A DNA stretch of 64,000 bases from Paragonimus skrjabini miyazakii (Eukaryota > Platyhelminthes > Trematoda > Plagiorchiida > Troglotrematidae): positions 32,908 to 96,907 of the forward strand of contig JTDE01000253.1 in the NCBI GenBank assembly GCA_014338405.1, read 5' to 3'. The notes below the pieces were generated by a model. That model was not told the origin of the DNA and did not search any database. It was given only the letters and a program-made list of their open reading frames with translations. The position numbers were made by a program, and so were the translations under genes. Positions 23,246-35,756 of the stretch are shown here, one piece after another; positions within the stretch are counted from its first letter, which is position 1; the number at the start of each line of letters is the position of its first letter.

Positions 23246-24304
23246 TCATATACGCTCAGGTCATCACTCCAATTAACCTCAAAGCTGTTTTGAAGGTACC
23301 AGCAACTTATGTACCAGGTTTGAACAAGCGTTTTATCCCACGCATCAAATAGCCGTCAAGTTAGTCATCATCAAGAGAATATTAAGAGAGTAGTCTAATT
23401 TGTTGACGGATGAATTAAACTAGTTGCGAAGTACGAACTACACGGTGATGATGATGCAAGTTGAGCAAGCCTGACGGTAATTTTTAATAGTCTGTAGTGT
23501 AATCCTACTAGAATTGTTAATTATGCAATAGTTACACATTCGCCACATATATACGGTAGAACACGATGGCCAGCAACTAACCTCGCCATCATATTGTCCT
23601 GGTTACTAAAGCTAATCTCAACGAGGTTTTATTGGTGCTTAGAATGTGACAAACGTGAATCCTGGTGTCTAACTGACAAGAATGAATACATATCTTTTTC
23701 GATATGGGTTATAAGGTTTTAATGATCAGTTCCCTACAGATCACTCGATCAATGGTTATTACGTCTTACAGGCCAAAAGACGCCAAGTTTCTGTTTACCC
23801 ACTTCCGCTTAAGTATTTCCGTTTGACTGCACATATGCTAGGCTGGCTGTAATATGCAGATAAAGGAAAACTCGCGTCGAATTAACTTCTTAAAAATCTC
23901 TCTTTCACTCTGTCCTACCACTTACACTGCTATAATGAAGCGGATATCATCAACTTTACAAGGCACCACATAGTTCCATTCATAAAGATACGGGTTAGTT
24001 AACCATTTGTTAGTCTTCTTGATGTTTCTAATGAACCTGCTCTTCCGTATTGAACAGCCCAATGTCGTGGACATTTTCCTCCGAAACTAATCAACACCGC
24101 TTACGATATTCTTGACCTTCCGAATGCTCTCATACTCTTGTCCAGAAATGTCGTACATAATCTGACCTAACACCTCGAACAAACCACCATGTTTATTCGT
24201 CGTTGGTATCATTCGATCGTTCCCAGTTGTCTCATTCACAAAAGTACTGTTTACGGAAATTTGTCAGGCAAATCGTAACTGTGGACGAGTAAATGGGAAT
24301 GTGG

Positions 24305-24600
24305 TCAATCTACAGTTAAATATCACTCATACTTGACTGCAGCTTTTGCGTTCACATGAAAATTACAATCTACCCATTCGGAAAAAGCACTGCACCCAAG
24401 TTTTGCTCTTGGTACGGCTCGTCAGCAATGCAAACCTTTACCATGGCTGGAAAATGAACTCTAGCCATCATTTCTTTGGGCAACCGTGTTTACCAGTACG
24501 CCGTAGACTACATTAGGCACGACCAAGCGCCCGACAGCATTCGTGTATGAATAATGATCAGTGCGTTGGTAGTTGAGTAGTCGAAAACTTGATCGTTCTA
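24305..24600 (-). mobile_element. strongly decayed SINE-A (copy 3)
   Basis: It aligns with the other SINE-A copies over the tail, hammerhead position (24387-24431) and head, with many substitutions. It is the oldest-looking copy. The A/B boxes are no longer canonical, and the ribozyme keeps CTGACGA and a wobble-paired stem I but has lost the GAAA box. Confidence 0.6.
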
Positions 24601-24999
24601 CATAAAGAATGTGTCCTAGGTTCTGTCGTATATTATCACTGTAAACATAGTATTATTTTGTATAGCTAATTACACGAAATTTTAAAAAAATTTCATCGCT
24701 TTAATGCAATGGAAACGTTTAATACAAAATTCATCTGACTGCTGAAATTAATCAAAGTAGTGTGTGATGTTTACTAATTTTTCATACAGTCTTCAGAAAG
24801 TATAATTCGGAAAAGAAAAGCTTGTAAGTTGCGTGTACGTTCGGACATGGAGTGAAATTACGTGACCGAAACGTCCACGATATATTTTACGAGTTGGTGT
24901 GTTTGTATTGCATAGAATCACGTGACAATCAGCTTAATAGGCAAATTTCGAGTATTATTGCGGGAATGGATGTGCTGGTTGACTTCATAATTGATTATG

Positions 25000-25080
25000 A
25001 TTAGTTCCGTTCGGCGTAAAACCCAGACTTCTTGGGATAATGTCTGTGTCAGACCAACTGACCTGAGCGATTTGAACCGA
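25000..25080 (+). repeat. short dispersed repeat, copy 2
   Basis: Partner of 23155-23245 (see there). Confidence 0.5.
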
Positions 25081-28000
25081 CTGTGCACAATAAAGTTGCT
25101 ACCTCGAATAAATGGTTTAATAACACACGATGCACGGTCCGGCTCGTGAGGCCATTTGAGTGAAGTATGATTACAGGATTCGACGTGGACAATTCGCTAC
25201 AGCCACAAAGACTGTTGGAGACTGACTTTACTAGCAGGAAAAGATTTTATACAAAACAACAGAAAACTGGACGTTTCCAAAAACACCCAGCCTATGCCTT
25301 AAGACCCATCTTTGATTACTGTCCTCTATGAATAATATGAAGGCCATTGCCCACATTGCAATAGTGCGCTCTGGCGAACTGTTGCATTAGCAAGTCCTTA
25401 GAAGTTAATGTGGTAAATAGCGAGTGGTTATGAGAGACCACTCATTAAGCCACTTTGGGGTCATTTTAGACTCTACTGAATTATGGGCTTACTTCGTACG
25501 ACTGTCAGTTTTAGTTAAACATTTTTACCTCCAACCTTGAGATCAATCGTGACTGCCGTTTGACATCAAGATGGGTTAGTCGAACAAATTTGCTTTTTCA
25601 CTCGTTCCATTTGGGCGAACAAATCTGTGATGCATTTAAATCAGTTAAGTAGGAAATAGTTTCATACAAAAATGACATTACTGACAGACACTAAAAGCGT
25701 ACATCTGTTTGTCGATGGCGTATTTTTCTTCTCAGGTTTAGAACAAAAAGATGATAGGCATGTCCTTTTGTACGAAACAGAGATAGTTCTTATGTGAACG
25801 GATATCACATCAGCTTACTGCGCGCACCATTCTCTTTGAGAAAACCAGGCACCAAATGAATTATCAAACTAGAATTGTATTACGCAAATTCTCAACTCAT
25901 GTTAGTGTATGACTTTCTTTACATAAACGGAAGCATTGATGAAGCTGAGGAAACACAAATGTGGTTCTAACAGTTCTGTCCATTTTTGTAGAAAGATGCA
26001 CAAAGGTTGGCAAATGCATCTATGACTGTCCTTGAAGGTTACACTGACAGTTATTTTTACAGGTGAAGTTCGTCAACTTTTGACGTTAGAAGATCATATA
26101 TTACTTTACGCTTCTTGGAAAATCCATCTGAAGAATTGGAAATGCGTTTGCCATCGTGTAAAAATGTGATTTAATTACGATAATAATGATACCTAGATGC
26201 ATCAGCCACAGATTTGAGCAACATGTCTACATTGTTATAGAATGATTGGGATAGTCTCTCCAATCCAACCACTTTGGTTATCTGTAATTCGGACGGCCCA
26301 CCCTGACAATAGGTTGTTTGATCCTAGCAAGAGGACACATAATACCTATTATTTATACTCATTTTTGTAATCCCGAGATCTGATTTCATGGATCACGTTC
26401 GAACGAATGGCATCATCAGACATGCTGGAATAAATCATGGGGAAGATATAAGCGCCGTCAAGTAGTCACAAATGATCGTTAAAGTGTGAGATGCAAAGAC
26501 AAGAATTCACGCTAATATTTAGTATATTAATATGTATATGTATATTAATATATATGTATATATATATGTATATTAATATGTTATCAAAAGTTTTCTTTGA
26601 AGGTCTTCAAAGCAGAAGCATCTGAAGGTGTTTGGATAATGGATCTATGTGCCAAGATGCGTGTCAAATGACAGTATTGATTCACAGCCGGATATATGTT
26701 ATCGTGAAGCAAAATTGAAAATCCGAGCAGTTCGTTATCTGCTTCATTTTATATAGTAAGGTAGTGTATATAAACTGTGTGCTGTGAAATGTAGATTCTT
26801 ACTGACAGCACAATCCCCCAACATCAGTTGTCGCATTTTCATTTATCTCACAGCAAAATGTGCGGTTGTATGATTAGTGTGGAGATAGATTAGCTTTCTC
26901 GACCTACTTCGGCTAAGTGTGGGAATTCAATACACGCGGAGGACACATCGTACAGTCAAGCAGTCACTTGCGAACTGGTCGTCCACAATATTAGCAGACG
27001 TGCAAATTGCTTGGCTAGATGTCACAAGACGATTTGTATGATGCACATAAATTTTAAGATTCAAATCTTTCAGAATGATTCACCTACCAGAACTAATTGC
27101 CAAGCAAACAAATACTAAATGTCAAACTGTACTTTGCCTATTTGTAAATGGACCGGAGAGTTTCTAGTTCGGAGTTTTCATTAGGGTGTGGGCACGAGAA
27201 GACAAAATTTTTATGTGGACTGTCATAGAAGGCATTCGCTAAAATGAGTAAAAAGCGAAATGATTGATAAACAAAATGTTATTATTTTTAAGGCAAAATA
27301 TATACTACATTAAACCAAAGAACTATGAAATAATCAATAAAAACACTCAATGCAGAACTGACGTTAAAGAGGAAATGTTTACAGACGAAGTCATTTGATA
27401 TTCTATCTCAGCTGAGTTGGATAAAACGAACGAGAGATGCACAATCACAGTTTTCTACTGACTGGAATTAAAACCACAGCTTATTGGTGCGCCAAAACAC
27501 ATAAGAACTCCGTTGGATATTTTTCGACCGCTCCGATCTAAACGAATTGAGAGAAACCCGATACTTCGAATATCTCTACAAATATTTAAAGAGTATAATT
27601 AAATTAGGTCGCTTATCGTTTTGAGTGAACAGTTGGTCAATACCCGACCATTCAAGCTGGAAAGATAGTTCAACCTGGTGTGTAAGTTACTTTAATGAAC
27701 TGAAACTGCACTGTAGATCACATACCACTGAAGCACTTCCGCAAATCATATTTTCGATGGTCGGATCCGAGTAGACGTTGTAAAGGGTGAGAAAGAGACG
27801 CTGCGGTTCAACGAATCACTTCAAGTACGTAAATTATGACGTTGAATTACCGAATCTTTGGGGCGCACAGGACCACCAATAAAGGAAAATTGAACACAAC
27901 AGTGAAAGAGAACAAAAGTGGTAGCCATCGGACTACATCTTTTACTCCAATGGTGGTTACGTTAAGCGCACTCGGCCGGTTGTTGCCTTTCCGAATTAAA

Positions 28001-29268
28001 AACTGTATGGTCCATTTTAATTAAATTGGTCGAAGTAGTCGCGGATAGTTTTGAATTTCGTTCAGTTCCGTTTATTTAAACCAAACCATTAGGAACCATC
28101 AGATGGCAACTGCGGTTTTGATGTGGATCACATGGTCGAGTCTTCCCATTGAACTTATTTCAGTAATGTGGCCCACCTCGTACATTTTTAGCAGTGAAAC
28201 ACTCAACACAATACCATGGAGTATCTGTATGTCGTTGATGTCAAGTAATTTGGCAGACAAACGCTACTGAACTTCATCTTTTGCATATGGTAATTTCTCA
28301 GTTAAGGTAGCATATATATGTTTACTGTGGGGAACACTTTTATAAAAGTCCAGCATTCCATTGTCAATATGTATACAGACGTACCCTAGTAACGCGATGT
28401 TGGCATCTCCGTTCATCGTGACTTTTATTTTCTATCACACTGGTAAAGCTGACATCTCCATGCTTGAGTATTCATGAAGAAGGGAGTTGCAAGTACATCA
28501 CCTAATATTTTGTGCAATCACATAACAGGCTGATGTTTACACGGATTTAAAACAAGCAGTGAGGAGAGCTGAAGCGAACAATTTCTGTACGAGCCACCTC
28601 CCTTGCAGCACCAGAAGAAGATATTTGGTTCAAACAGAGTGCATGATTACTATTTAACACAAGCCTTTGGAATTGTCCAATTTTAACGGCAGACTACGTA
28701 ACACCACACGCCATACATCTGGATCTGGTCGGCCAAGAAAAACTGTGACCTAATTAATTGTCGGTTAAAGCGAAATCTGAACGGGGTCCAGGCGACACCT
28801 GCGAAAGTTTACTGGTTTACAAAAGTCGTTGCTGGCGACAACCAGCAAGATAGCGGTTAGCCGTTTTGACTATATTGGGTGTCATAAGCACCGCGCACCT
28901 TGAGAAATGAAACCCACGACCGATTTCAGATTGTAGTCCAGACACATCTTTATTAGATGACAAGGTGTTGGACACTAAATTTGCAGGACGATGTAATGGT
29001 TACTAATCTTCTCTTACGTGTTTCTTCTTCAAGTAGAATGAAATCGATAAACCTTTTAAGTGTGGTTGGCCTGCGAACGAGCAAACGTCCACAGCGGTCT
29101 CGGAACTAGTTGAGAGAGGTTTTGTAAAAAAAGTTGATCCTAACAAAGTTCTTGTTTTCTAGCGCGTCTCACTGTGACCTTTGTAAGTGTAACGGCTGGA
29201 AGACTAAGTATGAAAAGTGATTATCCAATATAATGTTGAGGTGAATTCTGTTAACTGACTTAAAACAG
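25081..29268. other. long stretch without coding signal
   Basis: AT-rich sequence with stops in all frames. One alternating AT/TATA microsatellite-like tract lies at 26520-26580. A short frame at 27836-28024 lacks support. No RNA gene or further repeat is seen. Confidence 0.4.
26518..26581. repeat. TATA/ATTAATAT-rich microsatellite
   Basis: The tract is an imperfect mixture of TATATG, ATTAATAT and TATATA units, low complexity and self-complementary. Confidence 0.8.
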
Positions 29269-29507
29269 TGGGCAATAATGATGCTTGTACCTGTCGACCA
29301 ACACACACCACATCAGAATCTGGTAGTGCACCTCATACAACCATTAGTGTTCTAAACTGGACTGACAAAAACCATGTTGGGCATCGAAGTTTTGATAGAT
29401 CACTACAGAAAATTTTCTATTATGTTGACTGGTTAGGTTGGAGTTGTCAGAACAAAATACTGACGGACAATTACATAGACAATAATACAGAATACTTTGT
29501 GTGTTAG
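29269..29507 (+). CDS. putative terminal exon, Ser/Thr-rich
   Basis: An AG (ACTTAAAACAG) opens a frame of about 79 codons to a TAG: a Ser/Thr/His-rich start (CRPTHTTSESGSAPHTTISV), then an aromatic, Asn-rich end. Composition is protein-like, but the acceptor lacks a strong pyrimidine tract. Unidentified. Confidence 0.35.
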
Positions 29508-31440
29508 CGGGCTCGTCTCATCATTTGTAGTAAGCCCTAGCCATTAGACAAACGTTTAACAAAGCACATCAATTGAACAAACCACCCAACTCCACTGATT
29601 AAGCGTACAGGTGGCAATCAGAAAATGGTGAGTATGCCCCGTATCACCAAAGTTCGAAATGTGAGAGTTGCATCATTGTCTCTCATGCAAGAGTTTCAGG
29701 TGACCAATGTATATGAAATTTTTTCTCTTCAACATGGTCTATCTACTCTGGAACGAGCTTTAATTCCATTCTCACGGTTGATTTGATCGGCACGTAGGTG
29801 AGTGTGGACTGGCTTCTGGAAGTATTTTTCTCTGTCCTAATGTACACTCACAGGTCAATGGATGCGCACGTCTGTTTGTTTGCCAGCATGTTTAATATTG
29901 ACTGTCTGTCTGCGAGCTTTTTCGTCGCAACGTTATCCTGCTTCAGAGGTTTTCAGTTTTTTTCAACATCTCATTCTTGCTTTTATTTCTGTCATTAACG
30001 AGAAACAAATTTCCTGTCACGAGTAAGGTGCAAGTAGGGGCGCATACGCATATCATATGTATCGTACTATACTATACACTATATACTTGATAGTACAAGT
30101 CAATCACACTTCCATAACAAGACACTTGTTGTCAATGGCGGAATTACTAAATGAAACAGTAAATGGACTTGTAGTTAGAGGTGGGATTCATTAATCATAT
30201 CACATCGAGTGTTAACTTCCATCCAGCTATACACATGTAATATGTGACTGCACGAACATGCATATATCTATATATGCAAACGGAAATACAATACGAACAT
30301 TGATTTTAGGTAACTCATCAACTATAGCACACTTTGGAAACTGTTTTGTTATTTTAGTGATAGCCTGAGAAAAGAAAGAACTACAGTCCAGTTTTTTGAG
30401 ATCTGTGCGAATAGTGGTCTAATCTGCTGACTGCTCCATGAGTGACACTTTCAGTAAATACGTTATGGTATACTTTTGAACGAAAAGAATGTATTTTTTG
30501 GTTAAAAACTTTATAAAAACAATTGGAGAGAAAAAGTTGAACAAAATTATAAAAATAAATAACACTGTTTTTGTAAAAACATTTTAAATAAATGGCACAA
30601 CGTTTGTCACAGTAAGACTGGTAACCAAAGCAATATATGACTGTCAGCAGAACTATACTGATAATTGAAACGCCAAATCGGGTATGAGTTCAGGTAGGGA
30701 GGTTATGAACACCGAATGACTTGATGAAATCGGATATTAAGGCAGAAGCTTGTAATACTAAAACAAATCGATCGTGGTGCATTTTGGTAAGGAAAAGAAA
30801 GATATACACTACGTTTGTATTGTGTTGTTTGAAACAAAACTAATACTCCGCAATTTTGAAGTGCTGTGCAGTAGATTTCAGCAGGATGACTTACAAGCTA
30901 GCTTAGCGATAGCATCTCGTTGCATCTCGTATGCATACTAGAAAAATATTTCACTAAACACAGACATATCTTGAACACACAAATAGAAAAGTATAACGAT
31001 AATACGGTGCATTAATTAAGACCATTGTTGTTGGAAATTGAAAAAGTAACTACGTTTTAGCATGGAATTGATAACACTTGATTACTGAAGCAAGCTTTGG
31101 CAAGTTTTAGGTAAACGGTATTGAGATAACTATATCAAGATGTAGAAAGTTTAATCCCAGATTACCAAGGCGGAACGGGACAGGTTCACATTGGTCATTA
31201 ATCAACAGGAACTTGAGATAAACAACAGTATGTGTTCGAATTTACAATTTGTCATTAACAGCTCAGATGCTGGTTTTTGAGATTCATGTCAACTTCAACA
31301 TTCTTTCTGTGTAGATTGCATGGTTTTATTATATATATTCATTAGTCCAAACTGCAATAACCCAACGTCGTAATTATTTACCGAACAACCAAACTGATAT
31401 GAAAAGCGTGTTCTTTTTTTGTTTTCACTGCTCCAACTAG
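29508..31440. other. no supported gene
   Basis: AT-rich sequence. Short inverted repeats occur at 30040-30100 (CATATG/TATACT runs) and 30257-30282. Nothing coding is supported. Confidence 0.35.
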
Positions 31441-31829
31441 AATCACATATGTCATTCATCCACATTGAAATTTTCGTAACTATTAATGGTGCCGATACTC
31501 CATGTACACGTTTCCTTTTCTTTGTGCATCGTCGTAATCACTCAACGCCTCGAGGAATAATTGGTTCCTTTCAGACAGTGTTCGTCTTACCTTCCCAACA
31601 ACGTCTGTTAACTCGGTCTACTCACCCCGATAACTCAGAAGCCAGTGCGACCACACCAACGTATCAAGAGCTTGACGATCTTCTCACCTGGCATCAGCCA
31701 CAATGTTTGACCAAAAAATCAGGTAACATCAGTTTCCTGGGCCAATTATCTCAACAGTTTGCAGAGGTCTCATCCCTACAATCGAAGCAGCTCGATGCAC
31801 AACTCGGATGCAACAATCATCGTTTATAA
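31441..31829 (+). CDS. exon resembling NXF/TAP mRNA-export factor C-terminal half
   Basis: A long pyrimidine tract (TTCTTTTTTTG...CTCCAACTAG) ends at 31440. The frame then runs 129 codons to TAA. The first half (HMSFIHIEIFVTING, FFVHRRNHST, IIGSFQTVFVLPSQQRLL) matches the second half of the NTF2-like domain of NXF1/TAP in order and hydrophobic pattern. After a Ser/Thr/Pro linker, QLSQQFAEVSSLQSKQLDAQ resembles the first helices of the TAP-C UBA-like domain. NXF proteins bind NXT through the NTF2-like fold and FG nucleoporins through both. The UBA end is missing: the frame stops after Asn-Asn, while another frame stays open to 31877. A CAG/GTAACA donor at about 31721 could end the exon earlier. 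Identity is by recalled pattern. Confidence 0.4.
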
Positions 31830-31879
31830 CCCCCGCACGTGACTCAGCATTGTTTGACATTGGCCAGGACTATTAGCAC

Positions 31880-32860
31880 GTACATTTCTTTGGATACAAC
31901 AACGAATTTTCCTAAGTTTCCATCACATAAATCCGAGCAACTCAACAAGTACCAGATAACCATTGTTTCTAAAAAAAATTGTGTCAACCACGAGCTTTAT
32001 TAGGCCACCGTTAAGTTACAACAACGCATACGGTTCACGTGATACTCATTACGCCCCAACCCGATGACGATCAAAGTGATTGCAGGGGGTATTGTCGAAT
32101 GACCTGATCGGTGGCTGGTTGATCAGCTGAACCATCAGGGAAAACCCAGCACCACACCTCCGCTAAGTTTGTCCGTACATTTTCCCTAATTACCTTGTTG
32201 AGTTTGTCGTGTACGCATTCAGATCAGTTACTTCTCTAACATATAGTAACAAATATGCAACGCGTCCAAACAGTTGACACATATTTTACTGGATACTGTT
32301 AACTATAAAAGGGGCTGTCAGTATTGCAACAAGACCCAAAACAGCCTGACAGGGACCGCTGGACATGGCCAGTGGTTCCCATTATGTCAGCAACGTTAAT
32401 GCCAGTGCCAGCAACACATTACTTCGTCCATTGTTTCGTAGGGTTCTTGGCCACGAACGCTACTACAACTATCCAGATTTTGTCATATTGTTCTATGCGA
32501 CACACGAAGAGGTATGGCTATTCATTGCTGCATAGAAGGCTAAGAAACACCCTTGCCTTGATGTCGCCAAATAATACACGGTAATACGGTGAGCTCCTTC
32601 GACCCTAAGACTTATGTAGTTTCATCCAGCAAACGATTCACAAGTCAAGGATTATTCTCATACCAAATCATCCGTCAGTTATGCTGCTGGTGGTTCGAAA
32701 CAGTCAGAGTTATTTCTGCTGCGCGATCCAGATTTGGAAAAGTTCTAACATTTTGTTCTAAAGTTTTGGCATTCACTAGTAGTTGGCACACTTCTACTTA
32801 CATGTCCTATGTATACGTTCATTTCCGTTATTCACTCCCCGGTTAGGGCCTAGTAGTTCA
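31880..32860 (+). other. unassigned region with a TATA-like box
   Basis: A TATAAAAGGGG motif at 32304-32314 is followed by about 260 bp of open frame (from 32324) and a second open frame at 32589-32846. The setting resembles a core promoter, perhaps in an LTR, but I find no terminal repeats or protein motif. Confidence 0.25.
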
Positions 32861-35087
32861 GTGATTTATGTGATGCCCATATCTTCTCAATGTTAATAAG
32901 AATTTGTAGTTTTTTTAAGAGAACAAACTTTCGAAAAATTTCGATTGAGACGGCCGGATAGAATGTCAGTTTGGTCCATTACGCGAAATTTTTCTAACAG
33001 TCTACAACGGGTCTGTCGCATATGCAACTATGGGACATGGTCGTTATTGGCTAACTCAGTGAATTAGCACATCTCGTAGCAACAGCTCACGAGCTGCTTT
33101 GTTTTGCCAGTTTTGTCGGATTTGCCATACACAAACTCAGATAAGTTCGCTCCACATTTTTAAAATTAACTATTTGTACGATGGTTGTATCAAGCACGAG
33201 CAACAATGGTATTTTATGTAGACATTAAGGTGCAGAATACCACAGAATACTCAGAATATTACAGCAGAAAATTCAAGTAACGACGGGCTCTAACCAAAAT
33301 CAATTAGTCGCAACCGATTGTCACTGAGGTTCACAGTTAACCTTAGTTTACGTTATATTCATGTTTTCTATGGTATCCTTCCTACGCCAAACTGCCATAC
33401 AGCTCTCATGGTATCAAACGTTCTAATGACATTCAGGTACATCTCTTGCTTGGTTTAGACGAATTAGTTTTGCGAGTATAGTTTTTCTGTAGGACTTTAT
33501 TTCATCTACCTCATGTGATCGAACAACATGCCAATGAACACAATAAATACCAAACATAATATTACCCGTTAGGTTTCCTATCATTTATTTGAACAGTAGG
33601 CTTTCGATCACGTGCCAGACAGCCCCTTTTCTTCTCATGTTAACGCAGACAGCCAACAAGATACATGTAGAACCATAGGCAACCAGAACATGCTTACTTC
33701 AATTTATATTAATTTACACTAGTGAATATGCTATTCTGCTGGGTGTAAAGTAAGCTAATTGACAAATGCATATTTATGCGCAGTACATGTTAACAGGTAC
33801 GTTGGAGGAACCTGCAAAAGTTCTCAACAGGGACACTGCTTCACTAAAAGCTGGTTTACAGACAAGCATTTTTATGTATGGCGCCCCACTATCAAGTAAT
33901 TTGCGTTCCAGTTAACGGACGGTGTCAATGCTGATGGTGATTGCACGTAGGGATGAGGAGCAGAATGCTAATCCTAATGGGCTACACAATCAACGCACAT
34001 CAACTGGCATGGCTCATACAGTCAGCGGGAGATAATCGTATTTGAACAGATTGTGCCGTCACCAGAGTGGCTAAGACACGAACTGTGTTATCTCCGCTCG
34101 CCATATGTGTGCACGTTTCGGAGACTCCCTACTGCGAGCATGCAAATCGAATTTAGTCATGCATCTTCTACGGAAATGTGTACCATGTATACATGTAAAT
34201 CTAGACACCCTCTCTCGTGCGGACGCACACATGTAACTTCTCCCCCAGCAGGCTTGTAAATGCAAACAAATTATTATCTACACACCTGGATTTGGGGATG
34301 TCTACCAGCCTGATAATTGTTTTTAAATGTGTTCGCAGCAATGCCTTTTCATTACTGTGCTTGCTGTGAGAAAAGTTTAGACAGTTCAGTGTTCGATGTT
34401 ATAAATCTACCAAATTCTTTGCATCGCAGGTGGTCGAACGGAGTCTCATGAAGCAGCTGCAAATGTGGATAAGGAAATCCACACTATACATGCAAAAAAC
34501 TACACTTTCAAACATTGTATTTTGTAAATGATGCAACGAACTAAAAGAACAATTCTGGATGCCATTTAACCTCTCGTTAGACAGAAAAAAGGTGAATCAG
34601 TTCAATTATTTTCTAATGACATCAAATTACTTAGAATTCCGTTTATTATAAATAGAGTTATATTTTTAAGCAATTGATAACAAAGGAAAAGGCATTTTTT
34701 TTATCCCGGCAACTCAATACAAATGTGTGAAGTATTGCCCGTTAATTCCATAAAATCCACATATACATATGATTTCCGGTTCATAACTTGTCCCCACTTT
34801 TTCAATCTTGGATTGCTTCCTTTTGTGCATTGTATTCAACCGCATGTTGTGTCCGTTTGTTCGTGTTTTTGGCTTCACAGCTTATCAGGTGATGGATTTC
34901 ACCAAACTCTAGACGTACTTTCTTATGATAAGTGTAGTCCAATAATATAAGTGGCATTTAACGTTTCGGATTTTCGTTTAGCACAGATTAAATCTGGTGC
35001 ATGTGTCTCGATAACGAATAAGTCTATCACTTCAAGGGTTATCAACGAAGATTTATGGTCAGCTATCCATAAATCGATTGTTCTCAG
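32861..35087. other. no supported gene
   Basis: Weak frames at 34053-34265 (both strands) and 34723-34950 have no splice evidence. Mostly AT-rich intergenic or intronic sequence. Confidence 0.3.
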
Positions 35088-35149
35088 CTAACTGAGCTGG
35101 CTCATCAACAATGAAATTGGAATGTTGTGTGCCTCTAACATTAAGGATG

Positions 35150-35320
35150 CAAGTCGTGAATAGTGTGCTGGAATATTCAGAATAAACCCAGTTGCGAAAC
35201 ATGTTGACTTTCGCTGGATTCGAATCAGCAACACAGAAACAACATGCCCAAACGCGGCAAATGCTTTACCAGCTGAACTAAGAAGCCATACCGGAAGCTC
35301 AGAAAGCTCACATTTGGACC
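35150..35320 (-). mobile_element. tRNA-derived SINE-B (copy 2)
   Basis: On the minus strand an A box (TAGTTCAGCTGG, 35269-35280) and B box (GATTCGAATCC, 35216-35226) are spaced as in a tRNA. Flanks match copy 1 near 8150-8350, including the segment just before the A box (AAATGTGAGCTTTCTGAGC-like). It forms an inverted pair with 35449-35600. Confidence 0.65.
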
Positions 35321-35448
35321 AAGTTACACAACCAACCAAATGTATCATATGGAATCCATCAAATGAACCAGCCGATTGACTACCCAAACAGAATTTTTCG
35401 ATCAGTTCACGCTGGAATCCACCTAAGCCACCCACGAGCATCGACATT

Positions 35449-35600
35449 GTGTTATTGATAAATGGTTTAGCAGTTTGGCGTGAATTCGTAGTTCAGCTGT
35501 TAGAGCATTTGCAGTGTTTGAACAAGTTGTTTCTGTGGCTGGTTCGAATCCACCTAAAGTCTGGAGTTTTCGCAATTGAATCTCTTCGAAATTATCAAAT
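35449..35600 (+). mobile_element. tRNA-derived SINE-B (copy 3)
   Basis: An A-box-like TAGTTCAGCTGT (35489-35500) and a canonical B box GGTTCGAATCC (35541-35551) are present on the plus strand. The intervening sequence is similar to copy 2 (GCATTTGC...GTTTCTGTG). The B box is the best conserved of the three copies. Confidence 0.65.
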
Positions 35601-35756
35601 CTGCAAAACTATTTATCACATTTTCTATTGTCTTTAACGGGAGCAAAATTGAAAAGTCGTTAATTTACGATCTAGTCATACTCAATAACCGAACTGACAC
35701 CGATTATTAGTACAAATGTCTGTGAGTATTCAATCAACCTGTTGCTTTCATCATAT

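Noticed and set aside
35489..35551. Possible functional tRNA gene
   Set aside because: A and B boxes are good but no acceptor stem pairs and the flanks are repeated elsewhere; it is a SINE head.
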